Below are positions 12,060 through 24,719 of a DNA stretch of 64,000 nucleotides, in pieces; positions within the stretch are counted from its first letter, which is position 1; each line of letters opens with the position of its first letter. The stretch spans positions 3,658,001 to 3,722,000 of the forward strand of contig CM034243.1 in NCBI GenBank assembly GCA_019916065.1. The letters are read 5' to 3'. Made by a program: the position numbers and the translations under genes. The stretch is from Vitellaria paradoxa. Lineage: Eukaryota > Streptophyta > Magnoliopsida > Ericales > Sapotaceae. The notes below the pieces were generated by a model. It did no database searches. It saw nothing but the letters and a program-made list of their open reading frames with translations, and had not been told where the DNA came from.

Positions 12060-12799
12060 CCCATACTAGGTGCGTTAGAATTTTTCCCAAATTGAATGGG
12101 GGAAAACCGAAAACCTTCCGGCTTTTGTTAGTTTATTTCTTGCATTATTAAAGGCCGATTATGGGTCTTTTCTATTCTCGTTCCCAAAGGAATATTAATT
12201 GGAGAGGTTTGTTTGAGAGAAGAGGTGCGGAACAAAAACGTAATGAGAGGGTGGTGGATTATTTCTATTGGGCTATGGGGTGAGTGAGAACAGAGTTCGT
12301 TGAAAATTGACAAAAATGCAGTTAGGGGTTTCATTTCATTATAGTTTATTCGTTATACTTGAGTATTTATCTTTTTTTTAATGTCTGATTGTAATAAGTA
12401 TAAATTTTTAGACACTTTTCAATCTTGTGTAAGATTTTAATGAGATTTTTTTTCTCATTATTAATTAAATTTTTTTTATTATTCGATGATTTACTAGTTA
12501 TAGCATATAATTTTGTGGTAATCTTCATTAGTTATATTTGTCGATCTATAAACTTCACATCCCTCATACTTGATATTTTTTTTTTTTTTTTACTATTTGA
12601 AAAACAACTGATCATAAGAATAACAAAATAACGAAAGAAAATTTTTAATCATACTTTGCAGCTAATAGTTAGAAACAAAATAATCCCATAAAAGAGGCCT
12701 TGGCTAAAAGGTATTTAATAGTAATAACTCAAGAGGCATAGTTTTCTTCTGTAGCTTGTTCAATTTTGTGAACGTGTATGTTAAGTTACAATTCTCCAA

Positions 12800-13517
12800 T
12801 TAGTAGCTAAGGGGATTGGTACGATAGAATTGAGTTGAATTAAAGGACTGAATGAGATCAAAATAATCTGGCATTAAGTTTGAGAGAGGAGAGAGCGAGA
12901 AACGACTGTACGTAGAACTTTCTTTTCTAATCTCGTGCATGGTCATTAGAGCTGCAACTGTATTTCTAAAAATTCCTTCTCTTGACGACACTTCTCTATT
13001 TCCCTTCTTTTCTCCTCTATTTTTTTCTTCTTCTTCTTCTTCTTCTTCTTCTTCTTCTTCTTCTTCTTCTTCTCCTCCTTTAGCAATCGGCAACAGTACC
13101 GTATCTATAGTTCTTTCACATTCCTTGACAAGTTTCGATATCAGATCGGTTGTAAAGAAAGGTTGATGTAAAACCTTTTGAATGAATGGTGACCGCAACA
13201 ATCCTCCAGTCCTCTTGTCATATTTCTTCAAGATCTTACCCAACCCTGCAATTAATTAATTTTTCAGATTTTTCAAAGTAAATAAATTTTCATTGATCAG
13301 TAGATGAAAGCAAAAATTAGGAGGAGTTGAACAACATTGATGGGTGTATACCTGTATAATTGACGTTGCTGTAGTTCATTAAGAGCACCATTTCTCCATG
13401 GAAATTGACAATGTCTTCTCTGATTCTTCCCATCTCCTCTTTTTAATCTTTCTCTGATGGGTTCCTCCCGTTTGGTCCCAAAGTGTCAATTACTCTCTCA
13501 ATCCTCTGCTGCAACTC
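12800..13517 (-). pseudogene. SPX-domain gene copy A, exons 2-3 only
   Basis: Exon 2 (13352-13517) and exon 3 (12800-13245) of an SPX gene are present on the minus strand with good splice sites and matching phases. Exon 3 is fully open and contains [27 protein letters not shown] and [16 protein letters not shown], typical of stand-alone SPX1/2/3-type proteins. These sense inositol pyrophosphate and restrain PHR transcription factors. Two lesions make the copy dead as an SPX protein: TAC has become TAA in exon 2 (13443-13445), and exon 1 with its promoter is gone, lost in a deletion whose scar is near 14747-14750. A (GAA/GAG)n tract in exon 3 encodes about 16 glutamates. Confidence 0.9.
13023..13075. 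repeat. (TTC)n / poly-Glu microsatellite in SPX exon 3
   Basis: About 17 TTC units on the + strand read as poly-glutamate in the minus-strand SPX exon. The tract is shorter in B (about 30408-30440) and interrupted in C (about 41755-41775), showing repeat-length drift inside a coding exon. Confidence 0.9.
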
Positions 13518-13934
13518 CTGCATATATAAATACTTCAATAACAAAGTTTAATTTTCGCTCTTCCTCGATCTACTTCATGAATATATAATAATTATGATCA
13601 TGATATATATATGTATGTAAGGTGATATTATGAAGATTGAATAACGGGTTGGCATTAATTTGCTCGCAAATAATTTTCCATTTATCAAAGTCCTCCCAAG
13701 GAAATAAAATGCTAATTTATCCTTAATTGGTTTGGAATCTTCTCGTACAGAGATCCTATTTATGCATATTAGGCTTAAAAAGTGAGTTTTATTTGCCTAG
13801 TTATATGAAAGTGATTTTACCTCATGAAATATTAATCAATTTAGATTTTCATAAAATATTATAATTAAGATAATTAAAAGATAAAATTTTACTGTGCTAA
13901 AATCTATTATTTAACTTTTATACCAAACGTACTC

Positions 13935-14256
13935 TTAGGACATGGTTGTTCCGACGGTAATAAAGAATTACTTCTTTTATAAAAATAAATTGTTACTGAT
14001 AAAATGGAGTAATAGAAAAATTACTCAATTTTTTCATTACTTCGTCAAATATTCCTTTACACCACTTTCTCAAACAACGTTCTCTCACAGTATTTCAAAC
14101 TAAATATAATTATTATTAAATAAAATTTACTCTCTTAATCAAAAATAAATATCATGAATTTGTTACTCCTTAATTATTATTGGGGTAACAATTATTCCTA
14201 TAGTCTTTTTCACCCCAAAATTTTTATCTTGTACTGAACGTTCCCTTAGATGCAGT
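13935..14256. mobile_element. TIR element in former SPX-A intron 1
   Basis: The left end (TTAGGACATGGTTGTTCCGAC) and right end (GTACTGAACGTTCCCTTAGATG) are imperfect inverted repeats around about 300 bp of AT-rich DNA. The same element in unit C (about 42719-44030) is four times longer and contains internal repeated ends. No ORF is present. Confidence 0.5.
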
Positions 14257-14746
14257 TGTTTCAAATTATGACTTCAAAAAAAGATTGGAAGAATTTTGTA
14301 AATATACTCACCCTTAGATTACGTTTGAAGTGTTAAATTTTTGATAAATTTGTACTATTGGATGTTTGATGCGATCCTAATAAAGTTAGATATTTTAAAA
14401 AAAAAGTTAAAAAATTAAAAATAATTGATAAGAATTAAAATAAAGTTAGCGATTTTTTTGGTTCGGAGAAAATTGAAAAAAAGTTAAAATTTTTTCTCTT
14501 GGTAGCCAAGTTAACGAGTATTTAAACGTAGAAATGACAAATCGAGGAATTCGGGTTCATGTATTTGAATTTCGCTTGCCAGGTACAAGCAGCTAGAGGT
14601 AGGTGCCACGTTTTCCAACCCCCTAAGGTCACGAGACTAGATTAAAAACATTCAATAATTGCTGTAAATTTTGTGTGGAAAAACTTTATTAATAATTCTT
14701 TTCCTAATGCTTATCATATTCGGCACGGTTCTTTGACTATCGCTCA

Positions 14747-14750
14747 ATTA
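14747..14750. other. Deletion scar removing SPX-A exon 1
   Basis: Sequence up to about 14746 matches unit C near 44769 (intron 1 of SPX-C). Sequence from 14750 (GAAGAGCACTCGCGGC) matches unit C from about 46180, upstream of the SPX-C promoter element. Everything between, including exon 1, the ATG and the P1BS site, is missing in A, a deletion of roughly 1.4 kb relative to C. Confidence 0.85.
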
Positions 14751-14799
14751 GAAGAGCACTCGCGGCATATTCGGTTACTTTAGTCACACTCGGAACAAC

Positions 14800-16380
14800 G
14801 GTACCCCCTGGCAAACGACTTTAGGGAATAATAATTAATTAATTAATGTTGCCATCTGGGAGGTACTCCACGGATAGGGTGACACACGGGTGATGAGATC
14901 AAGGAAGACCAGAGAGTAAACCACCAGTAATGATGGCATCGTGATGTGCTTGGGGTTACCTACACGTCATGGTAGTCCTTGGTGGGGGAATTGGGAGTTT
15001 GAGGGGATGATTCCTGGGAATCTTTCTCAATTAGAATCTTCTAAGCTGAATCGGGAAAAATATGGATATAATATTCAACTTGTTAATTTTTTTAAATTTT
15101 ATTTTTTTCATTATTCAATACGATTATCAATAAAAATATTTTATAACGGTTATATTTTTAATAGCCATACTTCCAACAAATTTATATCTAGAAAAAAATA
15201 TTTTCAATGATCATACATTCTCAAAATAATAATAATAATAATAATAAATTAAATTCAACAATTATATTTTTAACAATATTAAAAATATATTTTTTAAAAC
15301 ATTGTTCAATTTGAGAAATAGAATACACATTAAATGACATTTTTATTACTACAATATATTAGAAGAATGTTACATGCCTCTTTATAGACATTATAACACT
15401 ATTTCAAAATACAAAAGAGAGCCAAAATTTTTTATTCGTTAAAAAAGATGAGTATTAGGAGCCGCCTGGTAATGTTTTTATTATTATTTATTTTAGAAAT
15501 TTTATCTTTTATTTTAGATGTCATTTTCATGCTCCAAAATAAAAACAAAAAATGCATTTAATAATTTGTTTATAATAATTAATTTTATTTAATATAAAAT
15601 TCTATTAATTTACTATAATAAAATTAATCTAATTAAATAATTTAATAAAAAATATATGTAATCTTATAAAATAGAATTATTTTCATAAATTATATTAATA
15701 ATAACATAATTAAATAATAAATTATTGTTTTATACACTAAAATTTATTCAATGTAATAAATTATTTGAATTAGTAATTTTTATTTGCTAAAATAATTTAA
15801 TGAATAAAATCATTTTATTAATAAAGTATTATTTTAGTACCAATTAATTTTAGTAAAATAAATTATTTTCATACGTAATTATTATTTATTTAAAATTAAT
15901 TTTAATTTGATAAAATAAACTAATGGTAATAATAAATTATTATTTAGTTGGAATTAATTCTAATTTTTTAAAAATAAATTATTTAATATGTAAGTATTCT
16001 TTATTAAAATAATTTTTGAAGTTGATAAAATAAATTATTTATATCATAAATTTTTATTTTAAAATTAATAAAATAATTATTTTAATACGAGGCAATAAAA
16101 ATTGGAAAAATTTTCTGTTTGACATAAAATTTATAAATTATTTTTGAAAATAAAAAAAAACTAGTGTAAATAAAAACTTAATTTTGTTGTTTGTGTTTTG
16201 GGTATTAATTTTGAAAAAATATTTGTTTATTTTTGTAATAAAAAAATAATAACAAATCTATCAATCACGTTCTTATTGCTAGTTTTAAAAAGATTATAAA
16301 TATAAAAAAGTAACCAAAATATTACAGCCCCGTTTAGAAAAGTGTTTGTTTACTGTTTGTTTGTTTATTTATTTATTTTA

Positions 16381-16400
<20 letters not shown>
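14800..16400. other. AT-rich intergenic DNA of unit A, no gene seen
   Basis: This stretch is shared with unit C (46230-48040) and partly with B (33420-35385). It consists of AT-rich sequence with AAT/ATT runs. A short open frame at 14941-15210 is also open in C but is low-complexity and broken in B. I find no splice-consistent gene. Confidence 0.6.
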
Positions 16401-16414
<14 letters not shown>

Positions 16415-16415
<1 letters not shown>

Positions 16416-16725
16416 GTTATTCAAAGGCTTAAATGCCGCGCCTAGCTAGGCCCAGCTATGTACCCGACTCCCACTCTCATGCTGCATGGGCTTGTTAGAG
16501 CTATGAACCCAATCAAAGGCCCAGTACATATTGGACTCAATTAAAATTGGGCTTTTTTAATTAATCCATGGCCTTGGGCTTTGTTCGGCCTATTGGGGGT
16601 GCAATCAAACGTGGACAGAATAGAATCAATGAGTTGGGTATTTTTCACGCTTTTGTCCCATTGTGAACAGTCCATCTCTTCTGGGTTGTCATATCCCCAA
16701 GGGTGTGCTCGTAACCTGAATTAGT
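16415..16725 (+). promoter_or_regulatory. Conserved block with GGCCCA/TGGGCY motifs, unit A
   Basis: Five GGCCCA or TGGGCT-type motifs (plant site II, TCP-binding class) lie within about 140 bp at 16448-16580. The block recurs in unit C (48045-48330) and, diverged, in D (61248-61470). It resembles a compact promoter of a housekeeping-type gene, but I see no gene beginning just downstream in any copy. It may be a relic promoter or part of an older repeat. Confidence 0.35.
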
Positions 16726-16729
16726 GAAG

Positions 16730-19580
16730 GAAAAAGAAAAAGTGGAGTAAAATAAAATTATTATATAGATAGTCATTTTTTAAAAGTCAACTTAATTAAT
16801 AAAACTGTAGTTCAAGGTAATTGGATATACTATTTTTATTATGATTAAATAAATAAAAAAATTATTTTTTAATAACTATCATTTTTTCTTTTTAATTTTG
16901 TAATTATACCAAAAAAACAAAACAAAACAAAATAAAATAAAATTACTCATTTCATTTTACATTCTTATCTTTTTCACTCCACAATGGCTAGTTCCAAACA
17001 CACGGTAAAAGAATTAATCACGAGGGGGGGCGAGGAATTCTTTAGTGGCTTTGGTGGGTGAATTATTCCAATTCGTTCATCCTTTATTTTCATCGCACAA
17101 TTTTTTGGGTGATACAAGAAACACGATACAATTGTTTGTTTTCATTCAATTCGTTAACTGAGCCCAATGGTGTCAGCGCGAATGGGAACGATTCCATTAA
17201 GCCAACATAGAAAAATATGAGTATGCATTCAAGGTGGTTGTGCTTTAATTATGCTACGTTTGAACATGATTTGTTAAGTAAAAAGAAAAAAATAAAAAGA
17301 AAAAGAAAATTTATAATTTGTCTAATTTTTATATATTTAACTAAGTAAAAATTAAATTTTGTTAATAAATTATTTGTTTATTTTAATCTTAATTTGGGTT
17401 CTTTTTTACCATTTTTCACTTGTGTGTTGCTTAAAAGTGATCTAATATTTCGTACAACAGAGAATTAGATGAATAATATAATTAGGTATGAATAATTTGA
17501 TCTTCCAAGGGAGAGAGAGAAAAAAAAAAGTTCATTGGGATGAATATTTCTATTTGGTGTTCACAAGATTAGACAAGTGGATGAAGACTCTATACCAGGA
17601 TTTTTCGTATAATGGATTGGAATTGATAAACTCATTGCATAGGCGTAGGATCATAAGGGGACCCGGGTCCAGTGACTTTTGCCAATGCTGTTGTCATTAG
17701 ATTTGAAAACTTTTTAACTAATCATGTTAGGGTTTCTTCCAAATAAACGGGTATCGTTCCAGGCAGAGGTGCACATAGGATCTATAATTAGTGAGAATAA
17801 AATTACATTTTTAAGGTAAATAAAGATAAAAGTAAAAATACAGTGAGAATAAAATCTTAATAATCACAGGTTCTATTCTGATCATGATGGATCATCTTGC
17901 CAATACTGTTGTCATTGGATACGTGGATTTTATAATTGGGTTGTATTATTTTTTTTTTTTAATTTAAGATCGGTTATGCATAGACCGCTGGCATGGGCAT
18001 AATTTTTGCAGATGAATGCATCATAATTTAGGCTAAGTTGCTGTAGTTTGAGCTTTTCTTGGATCGCATAAGATCATGGGCCGGGGTGCACTTGTTAATC
18101 ATTTATAGGAGGTCAAACCAGCTATATTACTTACTGGAAGGTTTTGCTGCGCAAAGAAGGAATGTGACATCTGATATATGAACTCTCAAAAAAGAACCAA
18201 AAAAAAAAAAAAATTCATAAGACGAATTTTATTTATATATTTATTTTAAGTTTTCAAATCATCTCCATTTTAGATTATGCACGTGTCAATTTAGGTGCAC
18301 GTGTCCGGCTGCTGCTCAATCTCTTATTATCACAAGGGCATAATCTCAAGCTCAAGAATGTACGCTACGGTGTGAAAAAACAAAAAGTATGATATGAATA
18401 TAAAAATTTATAATTAAATAATGCAAATAAAAAAATAATTTTTACTTTGCATTTCCAAAAGTGAAGGACGCAAAAAAGGAATTGGCGGCGTGGGATCTTC
18501 GGGTGTGATGGACACCGCGCAGTGACACAGTGGACACCTTAGGGCAATAAAAAAAATGAAAGAGAAGATATAATAAAAATAAAAAGATATGAAATAGAAG
18601 TGATATGTAAATAATTTTAATTAAAATAAATTAAAATAAATTAAAATTAATAATTTTTAATAAATATTGATGTGGCCAAACTCACGATCGCAGTATTAAG
18701 TGATATTATTGTTTTCACAGTCCGAGGGATTTGGGGGAATTGAGGTTAATTAAATAATATATTGCGCAATAGTAACGCTAGTCACCAACTTACTTGGCTT
18801 TTAGAGGGTACTCATCATTGCTTTTAGTAAATGCAACGTATCTGAGACATCTATGCTCTGAAAAGCAAGCCAGCTTTCGACATCAAATGATTCGCTTTGA
18901 TTCCTGTCGAGACATAAAGTGGGTCCCAGGTTGCCTCCATTCCTACGCATGCGAATGGACGGGATCGAACATTATTATTTTAGGAAAGAATTTCAATTTC
19001 ATTGCGACTCGGTGCTATTATATTTTAATTACGTTTTAATTACTTAATTTTTTTATATTTCTTAGCCGTTGTATTATCCGTAATTGTTGCATTAATTATC
19101 ATGAGTTTGATTAATTGTTCCATTAAGTAATTTCAAGATTAATCAAAATGTATTGAGTGATCATTTGAAAGATAAACGGATAATTCAACTAATAACTACT
19201 AATTTTTAAGTTTTTTTTTAAATAAATAAATTTACTTTCTTACACTTGAAATTTCATTTAAATATTGAAGTACAAAAATTTTAATTAACAAAAAATTAAA
19301 AAGTTAACTATTAAAAACTAAATTTTTTTCTTTTATTAAATATAAAAAAATTAACTTTTTAATAGTTAATTAATAGTCATTTGTAATAAAAAAAGATTAA
19401 TTTTTTTCTTCCCAATCTCAATCTAAACTAGATTAAAATTTTTTTGTTATATATTCTTTTACTTACTGATGTGTGTGCGCGCATGCTCGCGCGTGTGTGT
19501 AAAGGAAAAAAAAATCAATATATTACACCACTTTGAAAGTGAAGCTATGTTAATTTAATTTTTAAAATGTGTGTGAACAA
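16730..19580. other. Intergenic DNA of unit A, no gene seen
   Basis: This is mostly AT-rich sequence shared with unit C, with unit-specific insertions. A motif GCCAATGCTGTTGTCATTAG (about 17678) recurs at about 17898. Stretches near 18280-18370 and 18450-18540 are well conserved in C (49450-49560 and 52080-52180). The open frame at 17488-17700 is not supported by conservation in C. Confidence 0.5.
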
Positions 19581-19589
19581 ATTTTACTT

Positions 19590-19937
19590 TGGAATCTCAA
19601 AAAATTTCAAAAGTTTTACCCTTTTCAAATTCTAAAAAATTTCAAAAAGTTATTAAAATTAGTTGAAACAAACTAAAATTGTGCATTCCAACGAGTTTTG
19701 GTAAATTTTTTAAAAGTTGATATGAAATTTGTATAAAAAGTTACACAAAATTTTAAAAATTTTTAAAATCCTTTAGTAAAATTTTACCACGTGTCACTTC
19801 ATATAATTTTTAACAACTTTATATCAAATCAAACAAAACATCTAACAATTATTTCACAGTAATTTTTTACATTCCAAACTCCAACAAAATTTCACTTTTG
19901 GCAACTTTTGATTTTTTTGGGGGATTCCAAACGCACC
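19590..19937. mobile_element. MITE-like insertion in unit A, absent from C
   Basis: Unit C reads straight from ACTTT to GCCTTAAATATTATTTGG (about 53940), while A has about 345 extra bp here. The ends share TTTGGAATC(T/C)C inverted. The right end continues to CCAAACGCACCCT, but the matching left end is truncated. No ORF is present. Confidence 0.6.
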
Positions 19938-20662
19938 CTAAATGTTATTTGGGGAATAGTTTAATTTACTGATCATCACTTAGGCTTTGTTTGATTACAA
20001 AATTTGTAATTTTATTTAAACTTCAGCTCCTTTTAGAGTGATAAAAAAATTTAAAAAAGATAAAAAAATTAAAAAACTCTAAAAGTTATTCATTTTTTAT
20101 CTCACTGTACGAATAACGAACTTACAACTTATCTTATTTTATCTCACTTATTATCACTCTAAACTCACCATTTGTATTACTTTTAACCAAAATTTTATTT
20201 TCATTTTAGAAGTTAAAATTTTTAAGCGTACTAAGTAAAAATTATTCGTTTTGATAAAAAAATAAAAAAATTAATTTTTATTTTATTTAACTTTTACGTA
20301 AATAGACGGAGAATTTTTTAATTTTTTCGGATATGATTAACGTACTTAAAAGTTATACCTTCTTAAAAAAAATTAAATTTTGATAAGAAAAAATTATAAG
20401 AAAAAAAAGTTAAAAAAATTAATTTTTTTTTTTAACCAAACAAAGCAGTGGTACAATTTACTCGTTAAAAAACACGTGCATAGTGCAGGTAATGGATGAT
20501 GTCACGAGACCAAAGGGACCCCTTTTCGACGCGTTTTACGCCTCTTTTTGACATAACCATGGATGATGGCATATAAATTCAAATATATTAAAGAAATGCA
20601 AAATCAGTAAATCACCTAAGGCTGGCTCGCTGCAATTTTTTTTATCTATTGGTTGCTCACAG

Positions 20663-20663
20663 A

Positions 20664-20698
<35 letters not shown>
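20663..20698. repeat. (ATT)n microsatellite
   Basis: About 12 ATT units. The matching site in unit C (about 54722-54740) has about half as many. Confidence 0.9.
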
Positions 20699-20839
20699 CT
20701 TTTCTTTCTAGGAAGTTTCCCTGCTGAATCTGTTTTCCAAACAATTGTGCCAGGATGTTCGGGTCCGCCATCCTTTTTATTATAATCCATGGACACAAAA
20801 TCTCTCTCTCTCTCTACATGGTGCTTAAGTTCCACTAAA

Positions 20840-21560
20840 TGAACCTTCTTTTTCATTTAGTTACACAGCACTAAGGTTTCGTCTGACATTCTTGGCTAAT
20901 AATTGTTATAATAATTACTAGTTAATAGCAGTTACAATGATCGACTAAATTTACATTCTTATATTTTAACGACTTGTATTGCAATAAAAATATTTTTAAC
21001 TTTATTTTATATTAGTAATCACTTAAGAGAAATATTTTTTAACGACTTGTATTGAAACAAAAATGCGCTTAACCATATTAAATAAATAATTTTAATTCAT
21101 TATTAATTATATCACTTGATAAATAATTATTAATATTATTACTTAATTATATGTTATTTTTGTCGTATTATTTATTTATTTAAAATTAAAGAATTATAAT
21201 TAATATAAAAAACATAAATTAATTAATTGTTAATTAATGTCACATGACAATAATTCAAAATTATGTTTATGAATAAGTTAGTTCATTTACATTTATATCA
21301 TTTAATAAATTAAAAATACTTGCGTTGATGCATAATTTTAAAAAACCTTATTAAATTTATCTAATAGATAGGTTCTAATTAGTATATTAGAACTATATGT
21401 TATTAAAAAAAAAAAAAGTAAAAGTAGCGAGTTATGTGATAAAAACAACTCTAAATGTAGATAAGAGTATATAAATAATGATACAAGAGAAATCACACTT
21501 TGCTCATATGTATATTAATATTTAAAAAATAAATAGTAATAAATATTATACGCACATATA
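20840..21560. other. Linker between units A and B, no gene seen
   Basis: The sequence is AT-rich with repeated AACGACTTGTATTG words near 20970 and 21040. No ORF, repeat boundary or recognised element was found. Confidence 0.4.
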
Positions 21561-22056
21561 TTACATATTCATGGTTAAAAAACATAAATTACAATAAATA
21601 TTATATGAATAAAATGCGATGTGATGCAATTATATTATTCAGGATCATGTCATATGTACGGATACATATGTTTTAAGTGACATAAATTTTCAAATATTCA
21701 TAAATTATTGAATTTAAAAAAGTAAAAATAATTAACAAATTACACTTAAAAATGTGGAATACATGAATATAGATATAAACAGTAAAAACAGGGGCCTCCC
21801 AAAATTTTCAAAATTAAAAATAACCAAAACTTTTTGACAAATGCTATATCTATTTTGAGTTTTTCTTTTTTGAAAAAATAAAATTAGCAAACTCAAGTTT
21901 AGTTAAGTACTCGTCTTAGCCAAAATATATACATACATATATATATATATATATTATATATTAATCGGCTTATCCAAAGAATTAAGTTCTAAAAGTGTCA
22001 AGATTAATTTAAACTTTTGATTGTTTAAAATTTATTTTTAGGTATTTTTATTTAGT

Positions 22057-22128
22057 TTAAATTATATTTAAAGCTTCCATATTTCTTAGGATAAATTATA
22101 TTTAAAGCTTCCATATTTCTTAGGACTA
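22057..22128. repeat. 36-bp tandem duplication
   Basis: TAAATTATATTTAAAGCTTCCATATTTCTTAGGA and its near-perfect copy follow each other with a period of about 36 bp. Confidence 0.8.
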
Positions 22129-22156
22129 ATTGTGTTTTTTTACCTATAACGTAATT

Positions 22157-22265
22157 AATCTCGCCACATCTGGTAAGAAGAATAAGATAAAATTTTCGCG
22201 TATTTGCTAGGTCACAGAAGTTGTTGAGTTACCGTGAAGCGAGTTGAGGGAGTGAGACAGTGTGA
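22157..22265 (+). pseudogene. Orphan copy of the membrane-gene promoter/leader
   Basis: The sequence CGCCACATCTGGTAAGAAG followed by TTTGCTAGGTCACAGAAGTTG...GAGTTGAGGGAGTGAGACAG repeats the leader of genes A and B. It stops before the ATG and runs into unrelated DNA. It lies about 500 bp upstream of the complete gene B, a sign of a further partial duplication. Confidence 0.6.
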
Positions 22266-22782
22266 CAATTCGCGTATTAGTGGATTTGGTGCATTAAAAA
22301 AGGTCAAAAATGTTTAAAAATTTTTTACTTTTTTATTATAAAAATTATGAACTCACAAATTATTTTAAATTATTTCACTTTTTTCACTTTTTGTTACTCT
22401 AAATACTCTTTAACACGATCTTGCCACATCGATCTGGTTAAAAAAAAAGGGAAGGAAACAGTTTTAAATTGCCATCTGATAGAATGATTAGCCCTAGCTA
22501 AGTTAGTATTTTTACGATGACCATAGAGGATGGAGGACCCTTCCCGCCGCGTTCGAAGTAAACGGAACACAAGTGTCCTAATTTTTAATTTCAACTCTGC
22601 TGGAATAGCCATCCGATTTATGAGGATATATATCCAAGGGTGGGGAGGGGGCACTGCACCAGGCACGCAGCACCCGCGATGCAAGCGTTCATTTGTCCTC
22701 GGCTAGAACTATGTATATGATATGTCTTTGCTAGGTCACCGAGGTTTAGTGTGAGTACAGGGTAGAGGGAGTGAGAGTGAGA

Positions 22783-22922
22783 ATGGATCAGGACCATGAT
22801 CATGATCTAGAGAGATGCGACGACAATGGAGATCGGAACTCTACAAGAGGCGATCTCCAACGACGACGGAGAGTCAATAACCGGCGCCATGGTACAGGTC
22901 TTCGTCCTCGCAGGATCACAAG
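22783..22922 (+). CDS. Membrane-protein gene B, candidate exon 1
   Basis: The conserved ATG opens 46 codons (MDQDHDHDLERCDDN...) ending at AAG|GC, which would be a GC-AG intron, in phase 2 with exon 2 at 26397. A 6-bp in-frame insertion relative to A and C is present. The overlapping frame has its own ATG only in this copy (22826, MEIGTLQEAISNDDGES...VQVFVLAGSQGM). It reaches an in-phase GT donor at 22927 (CAT|GTATAT), giving a 209-residue product. Copy B is therefore the only one where the alternative frame forms a complete gene model. The reading frame remains undecided. Confidence 0.45.
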
Positions 22923-23469
22923 GCATGTATATATATATATATATATATGGCTTTCTCGTTAAGAAACCAAATATATGGGTCGGGATTTCCGGCTTCATGC
23001 ATTCTTTGATTTTATGGTTTCTGACCATGGATACATTTCACTTGTCTTCTTCATTTTTGTTATTCTTAGGTTTTATCATTCAAAGGTAAACTTAAGTTTG
23101 GAGTTCTTGCCTCTAGCTAGGTTCATATATATTTTTATTCTTTCCGTTCTCTTTACTTTACTTGATTATTAATTAACCTTTAAGGAGAGCAACGGTGTCT
23201 ATGGCTTGGGAAAACTATAATTAATAACTAGCTGTTGCTGATCTTGTAAAGTTCTTCCTACCCTAACATGATAAATTTGAATCTCCAGCGATAGTCTTTG
23301 CAATTTGGCCGGAAAATGAGTTGTCGATCAGCTCCAGCTAGTTAGCACGTAAAATCCCCCCGAAACGTCTCCGGAACTTGGCCGGAGAAGTGATCCGCAA
23401 CTTACACGTGTCAAGCTTCCGCATACGCCCAACGTCGCCCATAGATCAATGAATTTGGCATCTCGAGAA

Positions 23470-24380
23470 GCGATTGTAAAACATTTTTTTTTTTTTGGCA
23501 CAAACCCGCCGGAATCTTACCAGAAAGTGAATCATGAGAAGTACTCCTAAAATGCATTTTTGCACAAACTCGCCTGATTTTCACCGGAAAGCGAATTGTA
23601 TAACATGAGAAGCCCTTCTAAAACGCCATTTTTGCAGAGACTCACCCAGAATTTTACCAGAAAACAAATAGAATATAACGATAATAGCTTGTAAGAGGCT
23701 TTTTTTTTTTTTGGGCACAAACCCGGAAGAATTTTACCCGTAAACGAATTGGATATCATGCGAAAAATTTCTAAAGGCTTTTCTTCGCACAAACGACCCA
23801 ACGGAATTTCACAGAGGAGAGCATCTAAAACGCCTTTTTTTTTTTTTTGGCACAAACCCTAGGGAGATGCACCGGAAAATGATTTGAATATCACGACAAG
23901 AGCTTCTTTAACGCATTTTTTTCACACAAACCGAGGAAATTTCACTGGAAAATAAATTGAATGTTATGAGAAGGATTTTTAAAGCGCCCTTTTTGCACAA
24001 ACCCTAGGGAGTTGCACCAGAAAATGATTTGGATATCACGACAAGAGTTTCGTTAACGCATTTTTTCACACAAATCGAGGGAATTTCACCGGAAAATGAA
24101 TTGGATGTCATGAGAAGGGTTTTAAAAACGCCTTTTTGCACAAACTAGCCCGGAATATCAACGGAAAATGAATTGGATATCATGGAAATCGCTTCTAAAA
24201 CGTCTTTTTCACACAAACTCGCCTGGAATTTCACCGGAAAACAAATTGAATATCATGAGAACAGCTTCTAAAATGTCTTTTTCGCACAAAGTCGCCGGAA
24301 TTTCTTTGGAAAACGAATTCGATATCAAGAGAAGCGCTTATTAAAAAAAAAAAAAAAAAAAGCCTATTTCGCATAAACCT
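23470..24380 (-). repeat. LRR-derived satellite array B (72-bp unit)
   Basis: About 12 tandem units of about 72 bp. The repeated minus-strand peptide resembles a single plant LRR: SLCEKGVLEALLMISNSFSG-type units, seen for example at about 23585-23655. The array sits where an intact HAESA-like receptor has one such LRR. Expansion here is monomeric, in contrast to the dimeric 144-bp pattern in A, so the arrays grew independently or diverged in organisation after duplication. Confidence 0.8.
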
Positions 24381-24719
24381 ACTGGATTTTAACCAGAAAA
24401 TTGATTGTTCGACAAATCTACGTACCCACAACAACTCCGAGTCCTTTCCCAGATCTCTCGGTGACTCTCCCGTGGGCCCTGTTGCTGAACAACCCTAGCT
24501 CATACAAAAAATTTGGTATTTCGCGATACTCGGTCAAGTTACCCTCGAATTGGCTCTCGTAGAGGTTGAGCCATTGGAGTGGCAAAGAACATGTACAATT
24601 CGTCCGGTATCGCCCCGTTCAATTTCAGCAACTGCAATTAATGCAGTCACGCTTGAGCTTGACCAACCATTAGTGGCCTAGTGGGTTAATGAGTTGTTAT
24701 GGAGTTCTATTTGCACAGC

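Larger units (their letters stand above)
770..20840. repeat. Segmental duplication unit A
   Basis: This is the paralogous unit containing membrane gene A, SPX pseudogene A and the intergenic block shared with unit C. It begins near the shared CCACATCTGGTAAAAAAAGGG motif, also found near 22423 in B. It ends near the shared block at 20700-20830 (AGGAAGTTTCC through ACATGGTGCTTAAGTT), which recurs at 54755-54890 in C. The order and strand of the genes are the same as in B and C. Length differences come mostly from transposon insertions and the LRR-derived array in intron 1. Confidence 0.8.

Noticed and set aside
14941..15210. Open frame also open in unit C (46317-46637)
   Set aside because: The translation is low-complexity in its second half and has no recognised domain. 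The frame is broken in B, and openness in both A and C is explained by their recent common origin.
17488..17700. 70-codon ORF
   Set aside because: It has no counterpart in unit C, no splice context and no recognisable protein features.
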